Shown here piece after piece: positions 62,477-64,000 of a stretch of 64,000 bases of DNA. Under the pieces are notes generated by a model that ran no database searches, had not been told where the DNA came from, and saw only the letters and a program-made list of their open reading frames with translations. Within the stretch, counting starts at the first letter, position 1; each line of letters starts with the position of its first letter. Made by a program: the position numbers and the translations under genes. Origin of the DNA: Mycobacterium mantenii (GTDB taxonomy: Bacteria; Actinomycetota; Actinomycetes; Mycobacteriales; Mycobacteriaceae); NCBI RefSeq assembly GCF_010731775.1, contig NZ_AP022590.1, positions 1,488,001 to 1,552,000 of the forward strand. The letters are read 5' to 3'.

Positions 62477-63231
62477 TCCTTGCCCCGTTCGGCGGCGAAC
62501 GGGGCGACGTTGAACGTTGAGAACACCCGGTCGACATCGCCGTCGGACATGCCGTCTCGGCGCAGCAGCGGGATCAATGTCGCGGTGCGCGGTGCCGCCG
62601 ACGGGCCGAAGCAGCCGTAGCAACCACGATGATGCCGTGGACACAAGGCTCCGCAGCCGGCGTGGGTGACCGGTCCCAGACATGGAATGCCGTCGGCGAC
62701 CAGGACGCACGTCACGCCGCGAAGTTTGCATTCCGTGCACACCGTCTTGGCTGGCAGCCGTGGTTTACGCCCGATGAGCAGCGCGGCGAGGGTATCGAGC
62801 AGCTGTCCACGGTCGATGGGGCATCCGGGCAGCTGGTAGTCAACGGTGACGTGCTCAGAGGCCGGCGTGGAGGTGGCCAGCGTATCGATGTATTCGGGTT
62901 TCGCGTACACGACGGAGGTGAACTCGGCGATGTCGGCAAAGTTGCGGAGCGCCTGCACGCCCCCGGCGGTCGCGCACGCGCCGATAGTGACCAAAAGTTT
63001 CGATTGGTCCCGGATTTCACGAATCCGCTGCGCATCACGCCGGGTGGTGATCGAACCTTCGACCAGTGACACGTCGTAAGGCCCGCCGACGGTTGCACTC
63101 GAAGCTTCCGCGAAGGTGGCGATCTCGACTTGGTCGGCCAGGACGAGCAGCTCGTCCTCGCAGTCCAGCAGGGTGAGCTGACAACCGTCGCAGGAGGCAA
63201 ACTTCCACACGGCCAGCGTGGGTCGGCTCAC
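62473..63231 (-). CDS. hyhS: Group 3b-type [NiFe] hydrogenase small subunit
   Basis: A 252-residue small subunit carrying iron-sulfur clusters. The proximal-cluster motif is at the N-terminus ([15 protein letters not shown], Cys14 and Cys17), with GACATAGG and [12 protein letters not shown] ligands further on. A C-terminal Cys-rich segment ([34 protein letters not shown]) provides the medial and distal clusters. It starts right at the gamma subunit stop (63231/63232) and overlaps the large subunit by four bases. It passes electrons between the NiFe site and the flavin subunit. Confidence 0.94.
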   Translation of the reverse strand: MSRPTLAVWKFASCDGCQLTLLDCEDELLVLADQVEIATFAEASSATVGGPYDVSLVEGSITTRRDAQRIREIRDQSKLLVTIGACATAGGVQALRNFADIAEFTSVVYAKPEYIDTLATSTPASEHVTVDYQLPGCPIDRGQLLDTLAALLIGRKPRLPAKTVCTECKLRGVTCVLVADGIPCLGPVTHAGCGALCPRHHRGCYGCFGPSAAPRTATLIPLLRRDGMSDGDVDRVFSTFNVAPFAAERGKE

Positions 63232-64000
63232 TCAAAGCTCCTTCACCCGCAGCAGCGGTCCGGCAATGTCGTAACCGACCACCGGGCCGTCCCGGCACAG
63301 CAGTAGCGGCCCCAGCTGACAGCGCCCGCACCAACCGATTCCGCACTGCATGTTGCGTTCAAGTGACACTCGAATATTCTGTGCTGCCATGCCTTTCGTG
63401 AGCAGGACGTCGGCCGCGAAGCGCAGCATCGGCTCTGGCCCGCACAGGAATGCCGTGGTGCGATCGGTATCGAGCTCGAGCCGGCTCAGGGGCGCGGTGA
63501 CCAACCCGACCTCGCCCGTCCACCCGGATACCGGAGCGTCGACGATCAGATGCAGATCGATCTGCGGCTCTTCGGCCCACTTTTCCAGTTGGGCAGCGAA
63601 TACGAAGTCGGCCCGCGAACGTGCGCCGACGATGAGCGTGACCTTGCCGTAGCGGGCGCGCTGCGCCAGCGCGCCGAGCACCGCCGGGCGCAATGGACAC
63701 AGCCCGACGCCGCCGGCGACCATAACCAGGTCCCTGCCGGCTGCCTCGTCCAATCCCCAGGTGGTGCCGAACGGACCGCGCACGCCGACAACGGTTCCCG
63801 GGCCGGCGTCGTGCAGTGCCCGGCTGACCGCCCCGACCGCGCGGACCGTGTGGGTGATCGACCCGTCGGTGACGGTCGGATCACCGCTGATCGAAATCGC
63901 GGCTTCGCCCACACCGAACGCGTACAGCATCATGAACTCCCCCGGTTGCGGAGACCGTAACGACTCGTCAACCGGAACCAGGGTCAGCGTCGCCGAGTCC
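63232..64000 (-). CDS. hyhG: Group 3b-type hydrogenase flavin/2Fe-2S subunit (gamma), N-terminus beyond window
   Basis: The reading frame stays open to the window edge (256 codons seen), and its first visible residues (LTLVPVDESLRSPQPGEFMMLYAFG) are the end of the FAD-binding barrel strand, so the gene continues beyond 64000. FAD/NAD(P)-binding segments are VRGPFGTTWGLDE, VMVAGGVGLCPLRPAVL and AFLCGPEPML. The C-terminal 2Fe-2S motif, of PyrK type, is NMQCGIGWCGRCQLGPLLLCRDGP. It transfers electrons from the small subunit to NAD(P)H. The expected 4Fe-4S beta subunit should lie upstream, outside the window. Confidence 0.9.
   Translation of the reverse strand, partial: DSATLTLVPVDESLRSPQPGEFMMLYAFGVGEAAISISGDPTVTDGSITHTVRAVGAVSRALHDAGPGTVVGVRGPFGTTWGLDEAAGRDLVMVAGGVGLCPLRPAVLGALAQRARYGKVTLIVGARSRADFVFAAQLEKWAEEPQIDLHLIVDAPVSGWTGEVGLVTAPLSRLELDTDRTTAFLCGPEPMLRFAADVLLTKGMAAQNIRVSLERNMQCGIGWCGRCQLGPLLLCRDGPVVGYDIAGPLLRVKEL

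Noticed and set aside
62477..62740. N-terminal extension of the hydrogenase large subunit
   Set aside because: It overlaps the small-subunit gene in another frame and is a basic, motif-free sequence.
1..64000. tRNA, rRNA, insertion sequence, integrase, origin
   Set aside because: No characteristic motif or transposase/integrase protein was seen in any frame.

Overview
The window looks like chromosomal DNA of a Mycobacterium (or close relative). It is GC-rich, genes are tightly packed, and there is a clear DosR/DevR response regulator. Many encoded proteins can be recognised as relatives of the M. tuberculosis dormancy (DosR) regulon: Rv0079, Rv0569, Rv1738, Rv2004c, Rv2005c, Rv2006, Rv2028c-Rv2032, Rv2623-Rv2625c and Rv2629, plus Tgs-type acyltransferases. 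I assigned these from memory of the families, without any search. The species is not identified. No tRNA, rRNA, insertion sequence, phage or CRISPR was seen.

Almost every transcription unit is preceded by a 14-base core resembling the DosR box (GGGAC-N4-GNCCC). About 25 such cores were found, so the window reads as one hypoxia/NO/CO-response super-island.

Layout. (1) 113-10289, minus strand: a small orphan gene, then a seven-gene operon encoding a USP, a Rv2004c-like P-loop kinase, PEP synthase, two KAS III-like proteins, a WS/DGAT acyltransferase and a PAS histidine kinase. It is driven from a box at 10341. (2) 10422-16523: the OtsB1-like trehalose-phosphatase/GH65 fusion, two USPs and a GNAT acetyltransferase. 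(3) 16669-21012: the control module USP-USP-dosR-dosS. (4) 21074-26272: hspX, a Rv2030c-like gene and pfkB, a small orphan and an Acg-type nitroreductase. (5) 26617-32917, plus strand: an acyl-CoA synthetase/E1-alpha/E1-beta/E2/ACP cassette, then a second Acg nitroreductase. (6) 32934-37925: a P-type ATPase with a DUF2156 membrane protein, divergent from a small membrane protein. (7) 38079-42449: Rv2623, Rv2624c and Rip3 relatives and a second hspX. (8) 42536-53103: an SRPBCC protein, two more WS/DGATs, a HAD-HerA-like fusion, a second DosS/T-like kinase with a degenerate ATPase domain, a slipin, an alpha/beta hydrolase and small proteins. (9) 53201-60748: a flavodoxin, FadD, and relatives of Rv2629, DLH, RafH, Rv1738 and Rv0569, a SpoIIAA-like protein and DUF302. 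(10) 60717-64000: the protease and three subunits of a group 3b-type [NiFe] hydrogenase, cut by the right edge.

Together the genes suggest a programme for oxygen limitation: heme-type sensing into DosR, storage-lipid synthesis (three WS/DGATs, FadD, KAS III pair), carbon rerouting (PEP synthase, PfkB, Acs/PDH-like cassette, trehalose metabolism), ribosome hibernation, chaperones, USPs and hydrogen metabolism. The least described parts are the E3-less dehydrogenase/ACP cassette, the HAD-ATPase fusion, the ATPase-degenerate DosT-like sensor, the His-to-Gln PAS kinase and several box-preceded small orphan proteins.
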